Origin: Dromaius novaehollandiae
Taxonomy: Eukaryota; Chordata; Aves; Casuariiformes; Dromaiidae
NCBI RefSeq assembly: GCF_036370855.1
Contig: NC_088111.1
Span: 18,325,501-18,389,500, forward strand
Length of the DNA: 64,000 bases
Direction: 5' to 3'
Shown here: positions 50,486 to 62,446 of the stretch, in pieces
Layout: every line of letters begins with the position of its first letter
Position numbering within the stretch: the stretch's first letter is position 1
Translations under genes and position numbers: made by a program
Notes under the pieces: generated by a model
Told to the model about the DNA's origin: nothing
Database searches by the model: none
The model's input: the letters and a program-made list of their open reading frames with translations, nothing else

Positions 50486-50689
50486 TTTTACTTCTGCGCA
50501 GGTGAATTAGCGCGTCCTAGGAAGGGTTAGAAAAACACGAATCGTGATGGATTGCTGCTAAACAGCCGAACTGCACCACTGTCGATGGAGATGCAGTAGC
50601 TCAACAAGATGGCATTGGAAGAATTTGCAGCCTCTTCTGAAAAATTTGGCATAGAACTGTTGCTGGTTTATTTGGGGATGGGGTGATTG

Positions 50690-50713
50690 TTTTTTTTTTT
50701 TTTTTTTTTTTTT
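50690..50713 (+). repeat. Poly-T run of 24
   Basis: Twenty-four uninterrupted T bases. Confidence 0.85.
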
Positions 50714-51003
50714 AAGTCCTGAAAATTTCTGACTTGTCCAAGATACAGAAGAAAATTGCTTCATTTAACAGCAAAGGTGAGCTCTATCTACTTTATCAGA
50801 AGCAACATACTAGACAAGTAATAATGTAATATTGCAGTTATACCTTTCATTTCTGAGGCAGTTTAGTACCTGACAGTCTTGGTAGCCCAGTCCATTTAAG
50901 TGCTCCCAGAGGAGCCCGAGGAGTGAACCTGGATGCAAGTTTTGCCTGCACATGTTGCAAGATTATGACCCAGGTGCACATAGGAAGCGTGTTATCTTTT
51001 TAT

Positions 51004-51008
<5 letters not shown>

Positions 51009-51070
<62 letters not shown>
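51009..51070 (+). repeat. (CA)31 dinucleotide microsatellite
   Basis: Sixty-two bases of perfect CA repeat, about 31 units, preceded by a CACG interruption. It is likely polymorphic in length. Confidence 0.95.
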
Positions 51071-51074
<4 letters not shown>

Positions 51075-51444
51075 ATTTGTTAGTTCAGAACTGTTAGTTC
51101 TGAAAGAATATTGTAAACTAATGTTTTGGGCTTTGTTTTGTTTTGATGTGGAAGCCTTTGGGTGTTATAGCTGTATAAGATGCCTAGGCAGAAGTCAGGC
51201 TCTCCACGCACACTCTAGCTGTCGGGAAAGCTTTGTCTTCGGCACAGAGGCCACCTCTGTCCCTGGCAGCTAGATCTGACAGTCCAGGTTAGTTTTGTAT
51301 GTACACGAGGAAAAACTGGTTGTTATGTCTCCTCTTTCTGTAGTTATCTGTGTTTGCCTTGGCCAGCCTACTCAGAGTCCACAGTTAGCCAGACCTAGGT
51401 TTAAAACACCTATGATCCCTGGTCTAAAGGTGTTTTGGGGTTTC

Positions 51445-51480
51445 TTTTTTTTTTTTGGGGGGGGGGGGGAAGGGGAAGGG
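51445..51480 (+). repeat. T12-G13 run followed by AAGGGGAAGGG
   Basis: Twelve T, thirteen G (51,457-51,469), then AAGGGGAAGGG. The G runs could form a G-quadruplex on the plus (RNA-like) strand. Confidence 0.8.
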
Positions 51481-51835
51481 TTGGATGGTGGAGTTTTTTT
51501 GGTGCATGATAAGAAGGACCCAATCAAAACATGCCAGAGAATCGAGGTTACTTGTGCAGTGAAGATGTGTCCTGAAACAGAAGTGGTATGTTGATAATCC
51601 AGCCAGTGGCAGAGCTCAGTTAGGGAAAGCTGTCTCTATATATCCTCTCCTTTTAGTGCATTTTTTGGATGCACTTACATGATGTGGTTTTGAGTTTACA
51701 AATGTATTTGTTGTTAGAATTTATTCTGCTCTAAGCTGCAAGATTTATCATAATGTTTCCAGATTCATTTAATGGGAAATTTCAGGCACACTGAAAAAAA
51801 CGGAGGTAATTTGGGTGAAAATGTGAGCCATGAAT

Positions 51836-51838
<3 letters not shown>

Positions 51839-51870
<32 letters not shown>
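51839..51870 (+). repeat. Poly-A run of 32
   Basis: Thirty-two uninterrupted A bases, the longest homopolymer in the window. The sequence to its left does not resemble a known short interspersed element. Confidence 0.9.
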
Positions 51871-51873
<3 letters not shown>

Positions 51874-54800
51874 ATTTCCTCTTTGGTTTTGTGTAAACAA
51901 AAGCATATGTGTATCATGAAACATTCTCAAATATTTTCTCTTTTCATTTTTATTTTTCCCTTATCTACTAGTACAATTGTATAGGCTTTTGATAAGCAGG
52001 TGAGTATCAGAATACTCGTATCAAAGATTAGGAAAATAAACTTGATTTTTGATTGAAGCAATGGAAGAAGTATGGGTATACGGGGGACATGTTCTTTCAG
52101 GTGGGCGAGCCTAATGACTTCAGTGACAATATTGCAGGCTTAATAATGCCTCTTTCAGCTGTGAGGGGAAACATCAAATAACTAATGTAGTATCAAGTTA
52201 GCGGTTCTTTCCTTGTAGTTACCTACAGGCAGACTAAATAGAAACAGCTTAGAAAAACCATGCTGATAAAATGGAAATAACATTAGGGGAGAATTACTTC
52301 AATGGCTGTTTTTAGGTCTCTAAAACTTGAGATTGTCTTTTTTTTCTTTTTTCCACAATGACGTTTGCTGTCATAATTGTTGCCTCGAAATGCTAAAATT
52401 CATTTCAGGAAGTTTCAGGGGCTTATATTGTTTATGTTTCATCACTTTATATCAGGACTCTTTCCTAAGGATTTCTTCATACCTGTTTTTTTTTCTGTTT
52501 CATTTTCTTGTTAAATTGTACAGGGACATGTTTAATACCGAAAGGCTGCCAGTGCATATTTGTATCCAGTTTTTCAATAATTTCTTCTCTTTGAGTTTGG
52601 AACTTGCGCCTGTGTTTGGTTTAGTTTACGTCTGATGTAGCAATGCCAAATACAATTATTTAAATTTCCTGTTGTAACATTTTGTACTGCATTGAACTTT
52701 CCCAAGTCCAGAGCTTAGCCAGGCTATACCTTGCATAACATTTGCAATTTGAAATCAAGGTGGGAGCTAAGTGCCTAAGTCACTTGTTTCTATATTTCTA
52801 CAGGTTGTGGAAACCAAGCTCTTGGGGGGGAAAAAATTGAAGTATAGATTTATTTTGGCTTTTTTTACTAGAAAGCAAGCGGCGTCTTGTCCCTTGAAGC
52901 CTTTAGTGATTTAGAAGATGACTAGACTGGCTTTTAGAGCTGTTCTAGCTGAAACACCTGGAAGATCTCCTCGGTCGTGCTGTTGTAAAACCCTGTGCTG
53001 CTGCCGTATGCCATGTCTCTGGCAGGGAGGCTGTGCAAACAGGGCAGTCACGTTAGCTGCTTTGCTTGCTATGATACAATGCATTCCCGAGAAATACCAG
53101 AGGGAGAGAGCGGCCTGTTTCGCCAGCCTCCCAATAGTTCAGGATTGATGCAATTGGGATAGTCCTCAGATTCAGTCCAATAAACTAAATCACGTCTTTT
53201 GGCAGAAAGGGAACGGGCCCTTTAATTTCTCCAGTTGCCAAAGCCAGTCAAGTTCTTATTTTTCAGGATTCCTTGGGCTGGCCGCTGTTTGCTGGAGGCC
53301 AGCGGCGTGCCTCTCGGGCTGCTCCTCGGCTCGCGCTGACGACGGCCACGCTGCCTTTCTCTCTTCAGGATTTTCCATTACACAAGGTTACGTTTTCCTC
53401 TGCAGCTTGCTGCAGTTTTCCCATGTCCGCAAGCTCGTGCCTGTGACTAGCCAGCGAAGCCTCATCCCTAAACCGGCCTGTGGTTTTGGCACGAAGGCTC
53501 CTCAGTCTGTATCACTCTGTTTTCCTCGGTTGCTGCTGCTCGTTTGCTGGCACTCTCCCCCCTCCCCCTTTGCCAGCTCCCCCCTCTCCTCTCATTAGTG
53601 TAACTTTTAAAATGTATGCATTTTCCCTTATGTTTCCTTCATAGGAGTCTGTCCACCTCTGCTGGTGCAGTGTTCCCTGTGGCGAGCTGCTTTAGCTCTG
53701 CCTTGGTGTAATATGTGGTACAGCAGCTTTATCCTGGGCTGCTTCCTAGGAACGGAGGGGCTAGGGCAGAAGCATCAGCCAGCTCCGGGCTTTTCTGTAG
53801 GGGAGCTAAGGAGGCTTTGTTTCCCTTTTTCATGGGTGCAACGTGCTCTTTGTGATATGATGCAGGCAGCATCCGTCTGGCTGCGTGGTGTTGGCCAACC
53901 CCCCGCTCCCTGGAGTGGAGATCAGAATTTTTGAACGGCGTTGGCTTTCCAATTGCCATTTCAAAACTTGTTTTACCTCCTTTACTAAAGTCTGAAGTTT
54001 TTTCCTCCCTGCCTCCAACTTCTTAAGTTTTCCCCATGCCCCTTCCCTTCCTTCTGGTCCCTCCTTCCAGGTTTCCACTCCCTTTGGAGGCCTTAGATTG
54101 AAGGCACAAAAAAGGGTTGATTCAGTGTTCGATACAACTGAAGAAGTGAAAAGCTAAAGCAGTGGGAATAAATGAAATAATGGGAGTAAGCAGCTCGGGC
54201 AGGACGGCTGGAAACTGCTGTAGCGTATCTGCTGGTGGGCAGCGTGGCTCTCCCGTCGGTAGCGGATGCGCTGCAGGAGTTTCCCTCTTCCTCCGACCCC
54301 TTTGCTTCCTCGCAGTTGTCCAGATAACGGGCCCCCCAGGAGGGGATTCGGGAAGAAACAATCAGAAACTTGATTTGGAAAAGTCATAGTCTTGCTTTTA
54401 ACTTTATATAGGACATGATCTGGAAGGTGACACAATCTGAATTTAGATGAACTGGGGGTGCATCTAAAGGCCCTTTAATCTTCAGAATCCATTTTAGCCA
54501 TTTTTCATAACATGAAAATTTAAAGAGGCAAGTATTTACAAACGACAGAGGAAGTGGCAGGTAACTGAGTCCATTGTCGGTTCCCTTTAAGACGAGGAGC
54601 CCGTCTCTGCTGGACTAAGAGGCACCCATAAACTTTTTTTCCAACTGGTTTGCTCTAGTTGTGATTTATGGGATTTACACTAAGCAAAACTAAAAGAAAA
54701 TAGTATAATCTCCTGTCTGGAGCATCTCTTTTGCACTTGCAAATAATCAAGATTAGTTCTTTACTTCCTCTAGTTTTGCTTTTTCCCCCTCTGCCATAGT

Positions 54801-55922
54801 AAAGAAAGGATCTGGGTAGTTAGGTGAAGAGTGGTTTTCACAGGGGACAGCAGTGCCTTCATACGAAGCCCGAGTTGCCCCCCTGCCCCGTGTTGCCCAG
54901 CCATTGACTTTGTGATCCATAAAAGGAAACAAAACTTCTTGTCAAAATACAGCCAAGCCCGTTTGCTTTCTGGGAAAACTGTCCAATAACTTTGCTGATA
55001 CAGCCCTGTGATGTTGTACAGATTAAAAGTATAAACATTTACTTACGCTAACTAGAATTGTTAGCCCTTTAGATCCCATAGGGCAGGAGAATAAGATACT
55101 GCTGCCAACTCATGAATGGTCACTATGTAGCTATTTAAAACCTAGATATAGGTTTAAAGTTCACAACAGGCTTTTTTAATGTCGTTATTTTACCATGAGG
55201 AATAGAGAATATACCAAACTCATACTATTCCAAAATCATTCCTCTTCACAGCAAAAATCAATTTGGGTTAAAGAAAGCAAAGATGATCTTTTTTCCTCAT
55301 CATTTAATTTGATTTATTCTGTATTAACATTTTTTCCTTATTGCCGAGAGAATTCTAGATTTCTGTAGGCTTCTCTTTAAATGGTGCAAGAAAGCGATCT
55401 GTTGGCATATAATGTAAACTAACTGAGTGGAAAAGTAAATATTTAAGCTTGACATATTGAAGTTTAAATAGTGGTTACTGTGCGTAATGTTTTAATTGTG
55501 AAAATATTTCTGGAGTTCTGTTAGTCAGCAACGTTGCTTGTCAAATGATAGTGCCTTTTAAAGCTGTATTTGTATTTTAGAAAGTATATCTAAAATTGGT
55601 GGCAAGTAAGTATTTGACCTTTGTTGTCCCTCAGGTCCCTTACGTGTTTGTCACTCATCTCCGTGATAAATTCCGGTCTGCCGGTCAGCAAGCACAAATC
55701 CATGGGCAGGGAAGCTTAGCCTGGGGCTGTTTATCCAGGCTAGTTTTAGGGTTGTATGTCTAATCCAAAAATGAGGAAGATGGTCAGACAGTGGGAACTG
55801 GCTTCATCAAATGCTGCTACTTGAATCAGCTTTAAATTCGAAGACCTGGACTCCTACCTGGATATTAACAATGTTATGCTGAAATTAGGAGAGCTTTCCA
55901 GGTGCATGGAAGGTGTTTCTTT
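51871..55922 (+). other. ADCY9: ADCY9 intron, central-distal part
   Basis: Mostly AT-rich, with GC-richer patches at about 53,280-53,480 and 54,185-54,310. No recognisable exon, gene or transposon. Confidence 0.65.
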
Positions 55923-55935
55923 GGGGGGGGGGGGG
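55923..55935 (+). repeat. Poly-G run of 13
   Basis: Thirteen uninterrupted G bases in AT-rich intron. Confidence 0.8.
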
Positions 55936-57024
55936 TGTTTGCATTGCATCTTACTGATACAATTAGTTAACGTTTTTCATCTTAGTCATCTCGCCAAGGA
56001 AGTGGAGTTTGGTTTTTCTCACTCTCTTTGGAAGTTGATCTTTAGCACCCGTGTTTTGCAAGAGTAGGATTTCTATCATACCGTGTTTCTTGAAGTACCT
56101 TGTCACGTGGCATGAGTCGCAGGCACGATGAGAAACTCTCCTCTGAATTTCCTGTTCTTGTGGATTTAAGAAAGATCTTGAATATTGTTTTAACACAGTT
56201 CTTGTGCTTAGCAGTAATTACACAAGCTTTACTGTATCGTATCTGTGTCATCGAGACTGGCTGGCTTCCACATGGGCACGAAACCAGGGAGATGGAAGCT
56301 TTTAGCATGCTCTGACATTGCACAACAGCTGTACGCTACTTAAAGCTAAAGTTCAGCTCACGCTGAGCCAACCTGACATTTGAACTTAATGTTTAACATT
56401 TTTACTTTAGAAATGATGTTATAAGGAGCTATACCTCTATTGAAAAGAGTTATGACAACTGAACATTAGCGTAGTCTAGACTTCCACTCGTAACTGTAGC
56501 TGTGTCTGCCTTGAAAAGTTTGTTTTGTAGGTAAAACCTGTTTGGACTGAAAGCTTTGTAAAATGGAGTGGTGCGAGAGATCACCTTGCTAAATTTCAGC
56601 TTTTTTAGGTCTTAAAATATTGATTTAAAAATGTGGAAATTCAGTCTTAGATTGCACGGCAGAATGTGAATACACGGGAACTTTCCAGGGTATTTTTCTT
56701 ACCTTTTTGAAACATAGCTTGCTCAGAACAGATTAATAAATGCATAAGTGATATGCACAGTTATAAACTTTAATTATCATAGTCTCCATAGTTGCTGCTG
56801 CTGTCTTTGTCAGCTCATACTTTCTCTTGTTTATTCTTTCTTTAATACTGTCTGTTAATACTGAGTCATACTCTAAGTTGCGGTTTGGAGACTCCCTTCC
56901 AGGACCATGAGCTTTCCGCTGGTGAAGCGCTGTACTGCATTATTTCCTCTAGTAGCAACTTCTTTTGGTGGTAGCCAAAATATATATTATATTCTGTTGA
57001 TTTCTTTCTGAAACACCTGCAGGG

Positions 57025-57066
57025 TTTTTTTTTTTTTTTTTCTTTTCTTTTCTTTCCGCTCTCTTC
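57025..57066 (+). repeat. Poly-T (17) with trailing CTTTT-rich pyrimidine tract
   Basis: Seventeen T bases, then repeated CTTTT units and a C/T-only stretch to about 57,066, apart from one G. Confidence 0.75.
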
Positions 57067-59464
57067 ATTGTGAAATCTTTGGTCACTGTTCAGATTAGCC
57101 CTGAGACACCACTAGTTTGTGCAGTGATGTAGAAACAGTGGCCTGCTGACTTCACACCTCCAAGACCTCCAAAATTTCTGCTGCTACCTGGCTGTCCTTG
57201 CGGTGCGATTAGGATCGCCACGGCAAAGCAGTTTAATTCCACCGGGTAGATCCAGCAAGACTGGGTGAATGATAAAGGGCAACTTCAAGGGCTTCCCTTG
57301 AAACTTAATGAGTCATCTGGTCATCGCAGCGTTCGGAAAGGCAGCTGAGAACACGAACACGTAACCGTGTAAGCATTGCGGTTGTATTGTTTTCTGACCA
57401 AATGGTATCAGTGATTTTTATACACTGAAAAATAAATGATTATTAAAAATTTCTGCGGCCAAGAAAGAAAAAGAAATCTCCAATTTTTCTGGTAGTCACT
57501 CAAATGCGTACAGCAAAACGTAGTTACATGTTTAGAAATGAATACTTGCTCTACCAATTCCATACCCCGGATGAGGTAGCAGCACTTTTGTTATTATCCT
57601 CATGCAAGTAATTTATTTAGTAAATTATTATTTTATTTACATTTATATCATGCTAATGCCTAATAGTCTTAGGATAATATTTTTGATCTTTATTAAGTGC
57701 TCTGCAGAGACTAAACGAAAGGGTCTGTTGCCAAGAGTGTCTCATTTAAACAAATGAGATAGATGCAACAAAGAGATATAAGCCAGAGCAGAAATAAATC
57801 TGTATGCAAGAAAAGATATCACCACTTAAATGTCTTCTTCTGTAATGAGGTTTTTTTGAAAGGACTATCTGACATACCATCTTATATATTTAAAAGTCTA
57901 AAAGCTTTGTTCATAATTATCAAATGTGCTATGCTAATAGTTCAGTTCTCAGACTGTTTAACACGTACCAAAAATCTGGTCTTCCAAACTTTGCTCTTAC
58001 AGATTTGTCTTCTCCTGCCTTTGATCTGCAGTTTTTCTTGCAGCCTAGTGCTACTTTCCCATCATCATTGGTTCTGTAATTTGTTGTTTATTTGCTCTAA
58101 GAGCCCCAGACCAACATTTGCAAAGTATGTAAGGGTAAGGCTGCCCTGCTACTATAAGATATGCATATTTATTACAGACTGCTCATTTGCTATGTTTTAA
58201 ACATATTCGTGTACTTTGCTCCATGTGGTTGTTTGGAAATGAGTTATTCAGACTCATTTAGATAGCTGTAGTAAGCTATACATTTATATCACAGTTTACA
58301 TTTCACTGCAGTGTATAAATACTATCAGTAACTGGTTAGAAATGGTCTTCGTGGCGTGTAGATACAGAGCATTCAGGTCTTTTGCAGGTGCTTGCTTTAT
58401 GCTCATTTCCTTTCTCTCTGTCGCCAAAAAATTAGATTTTTCTGACAAAAGTAATTTCTTCCAGATGTTTGAATGCTAGAGTGATACACATAGTAAGAAT
58501 GTAACTTGCTTATGATGATCTTTATTTTGTGGCTATAACTCTCTCTTTTTCTTCTGATTTTTTTTTTTTTGAACAACAGTCCTGAAAGAACATTTTTATG
58601 CATGAAAAGTCCAAATGGTTGTCATTTGTAAAGGCTGCCAGTAGAAAAAACCAGCGCACACTCAGACTATGTTTTCTTTGACTTTTCCTCTGCTCAAAAT
58701 GCTCAAAAATTAAAATCAAAGAAAAAATAAAACTATTGGTTAACATCTTGTATAGTTTTCATGATGATTTTATCATAATTTTATATAAATATATATATAT
58801 TTTAAATAGTAGGGGAGTATATTTTTAAAGCAACAACTAATAAGGTTGAATAGTGCATGAGCAAAGCAGTATGTGTATTACTGTTCTGGCAAGAATGTCG
58901 AATAAATACTCTCCTAATTCCAGAACTCATTAAGAGCCTGCGCGCTTCATAGTGTGGGAAACAGTGATTTGACTTTTATGAATAATATATATTTCTGTCT
59001 ATAGTAGTGATAGCAACAATGCTTTTGTGTTTATTTTTAAAGCTTTAATACCAACAGGTTTTACAGGTTGCATGCAGTTAATCCTTATCCCACAAATGAT
59101 ATCTTGAGCAAATACTTTGTTTCCTGAGAAGTGCTGCATGCTAATTTGTGATGCAACTGCATTCAGTTTGACTCTCAATTTTCTGTGTGTCGCTCAACAA
59201 CAGATGCTTTGTGGAGTAAAGACTCCTATAATTAGATTTGGCGTATGTTTTCATGATAGGTGAAATAGTTTGCATGCCTCCAAAATAAATATTTTCTGTA
59301 GTCTGTATTTATAATAATGACAAACAATTGACCGTGCTAGCGCTCAAGTCTCGCATGTTTAATATAAGCCACGGCTTTTGGAATGGGTACCCTTGTGCTC
59401 CAGAAATATTGAGTCCTTTCTAATGACATTTTTTGTTGTTGTCTTAGAGCTCCAAAAAAGGGAA

Positions 59465-59567
59465 AGATCAAAGTGCAGCCTGTTCTTTCCTGCCCTTCTA
59501 GATATACAAAACAGCTGCAAAGCACAATCAGCTATTGTAGTGATATGTGCCCGAGCTCTATAAATAG
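59465..59567 (+). promoter_or_regulatory. Cluster of TCF-, E-box- and MEF2/TATA-like motifs
   Basis: Within about 100 bases lie AGATCAAAG (TCF/LEF-like, 59,465-59,473), CAGCTG (E-box, 59,512-59,517) and CTATAAATAG (a full match to the MEF2 consensus and also a TATA-box-like sequence, 59,558-59,567). A possible intronic enhancer or cryptic promoter. Chance matches are not excluded. Confidence 0.25.
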
Positions 59568-62398
59568 GCGTAAGGCTGCAAACTTGAACTGCTCTGCTAA
59601 AGAGGCCAGGGGATTTTTGCTTCTGATTACTAAACATTGTCGCACATTTGTCATTTAGAAGCATAATTTCTTCAGGTGCTATATTCCCTTAAATCTGAAT
59701 TTAAAATGATTTTACTATAAAAGCAAGGCTTTACATGATTTCACTGTTTTCTCATTACCTGGCATTTTCCGACTTTTTTTTTTTATCACACATAAGAATT
59801 TTGCAAGCTTCTAAAGGAAATCAAATTAAATGCACAAACTAACATTTTACCAAAAATGTGTAGGTGTGGTATATGCCCTTAGTGGGAAGTTTATGGTGGT
59901 ATGTATGAAGAGTCAGAATCTAAATCATGCTTCATAGTGTTCTGGACTCTCCATCAACCTGTAAATGTGCAGAGCAGTACTTAGTTAGAGTTTCATCTTC
60001 TTTTAAACCGGAAGATATGCAGCTGCTTCAAGTGCATTCAAAATGGGAAGTTTCTGCTTAACTGTGAAAAAGTGTGATAAAACCTACATGGCAAATTTCG
60101 AGCCTTTAGAGCTGTTCCCAGGTTTTTTTTAATCGATGTGCTGCACACTTTTTTATTCATTGTGTTAACTAGCCTTGGAAGAGTTGTTGAGAACGTGCGA
60201 GCTAGGGACTCACATTTGGCATAAGAAAGGCGTTGGAGATGATTTGGGTTTTGAGGATCCAGGATGTGGTCAAAAACGCTTCTGGGAGAGATGAAGGAGA
60301 GTCGAAATTATCTGCTTCCTTGCCTGCCTCTCCTCCTGAAACAACTACTAATTCCCGTTGCATTTTCAACAATATTAGTAGTACAGCCATGCTTTAAAAT
60401 AAAAGGAGAGGGAGTGATTAAAATAGTTACTCTAGCATTTAAAATTGCTACTTTTAAAATTGAACCTTAATACTTTGAGTCAGATGAGCTAGTTCATCTC
60501 TTGAATGGGGAGAAGTCAGTCTCCTGCCCCGCTTTGCCTAGCATCTGTAGTGCATCAGGCAAGAATTGGCTTAGCCTTACTTCAGCATCCAGTGTTTTCA
60601 TTTATTTGCTTTTGAGACCAATAGCTATTCTGTGTCTTCCTGAAACGCTAATTTTTTTCCATGAGATCTTACTTGGTTTCTGATGTTACTAGGGGCCCCT
60701 CACTTGAACTCCTCGACCACCTCGTTATTCTGAACGAAGCACAGCGATCGCCTTCGGCCTCCCAGCAGTTCGCTGTTTGAGTTGGCAAATCTTTGCCTGA
60801 ACTTGCTGCACCCTCCAGTAGATAAAACGGTAATCTAAAAGCAACACAGTCTTCACACCAAAGATCAAATTCAGGCTTCATTGAGCACAGCTATGTTTTT
60901 TTTCCCAGCTTCTGCGCATGCTCTTTTGCCTCGCAGAGAAAGTGCAGCTACGCTGGATGTGTGCACAAGACTCAGAAGTGTATATATGCACCATGCAGCT
61001 CCAGCTGAAAAGACAAATGCTTTGCTCGTGCTTTGGCACTAATGGGAGAGCAGGCTTCAAATAATCCGTTTTCCTCCAGGAGGTAAACAACTCTTATGCT
61101 TCTGACATAAAAGATGAAAAGTACAACTCCTTTCAAAGCCAGAGCTGGCTCCTTCAGATCGTGGAAGCTTCATAAGTAAAAGGATTGTATATCCCTGATA
61201 TGAAGGGAAAAAAAAAAGCTGCTTGAATCATCTCCATATTCTGCATATTCACTTTCTCTATACTCTACCAACAGGACAGCCGCGTCTTGCGTAAGAGCTT
61301 CAGTAGATAGTGGATTCAGTGGATCCTTCCAGCAGCTATTAGTAGAGCATTTCCTTTCCCAGTTGTAAGTTTATACGCCCCCATTCGAGCTTCCCAAGTG
61401 GACTCTTGCACGAAATTGTAACAGCCTGGATCAATGAGAAATCAAGCAAGGCATTTAAAAATGCCCTTTCTTGGACTGGGCAACTAACTGGGAAAAAAGC
61501 ATTCCCAGCACCATTCATCATCCTAGCACTAAAAGTTTGTTTTAGGTCAGATTCTGTGCTCTGCAGGAGGATAATGTTGTTCATTTTAAAGTTTTATTTT
61601 CCAAAGAGACATAAATGGATGTTTCCTAGCTTATTGAAGTTTTATCTCAAGTGGCACAAAAAATATTGGTCATGCACATAAACTGCTGGGCCTTTTCTGT
61701 TCAGCAGAGACCTACAGCTCTGAACTGGGAGAGCAGTGAAACCTTTTTCTTCGATGAAGATAAGTGTTAGCTGCATAGTGCAATTCATTTTGTCATGACC
61801 ATTTTCTTATGACATTTGAATTTTCTGCAGAAAAAGCAGTCATTACATAAACTCCAGTGGAAGATTGCTGTATTAGCAATTAATATGTATATGCTTATAT
61901 ATATATATCTTAATATACTATTTTTCTGTTATTCATGGTGTTCTTAAGATGTCCTATGATTTGCTTTCTAGGGGAGAAAAATTGCTCCCTTTGACATGGT
62001 GCTTGCAGCATTCTAATTCTGTATTTTAAAACTGCTGTATTTTCACAAAGTATTTGTCTAATTTTTACTGGTTTTAACAATTAAGCTTCTATTAAAAGAA
62101 CACTTCTATTAGGCCCCTTTTTAGGCCTAATCTTTTGGGGCAGGGGTCTTTAATTGCAAATACAATTCTTCCTTAATTTTCGTATTGCTGGTTAAGAAGG
62201 AATAGTATGCAAAAGCAATAGGTGGAATGAAATGCATTAAGAAGCCCATCCAGGAGGAGTGGAAAATGCCAATAAAGTGTAGCGATACCCCTGTAGGTAA
62301 GAATGAGGTGAAAATTGTGAGAAGTGTGATTCGAGGTTTTGATTTAGTGACAGGGAATATGTATACTGAATATCCATATGCTAACCTCTGTGTCCTGC

Positions 62399-62446
62399 AC
62401 TCAGTTTCAAATCATTTCATGAACTCAGTTTCAAATCATTTCATGA
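62399..62446 (+). repeat. Perfect 24-base tandem duplication
   Basis: The 24-base unit starting ACTCAGTTTCAAATCATTTC occurs twice back to back with no mismatch, at 62,399-62,422 and 62,423-62,446, which suggests a recent local duplication. Confidence 0.9.

Noticed and set aside
51839..51870. Poly-A run as the tail of a retroposed gene copy
   Set aside because: No coding similarity, target-site duplication or SINE-like body could be seen to its left.
57763..58200. 145-codon plus-strand frame within the ADCY9 intron
   Set aside because: Rich in L, F, I, C and S as expected from T-rich DNA; it matches no ADCY9 domain and no known family.
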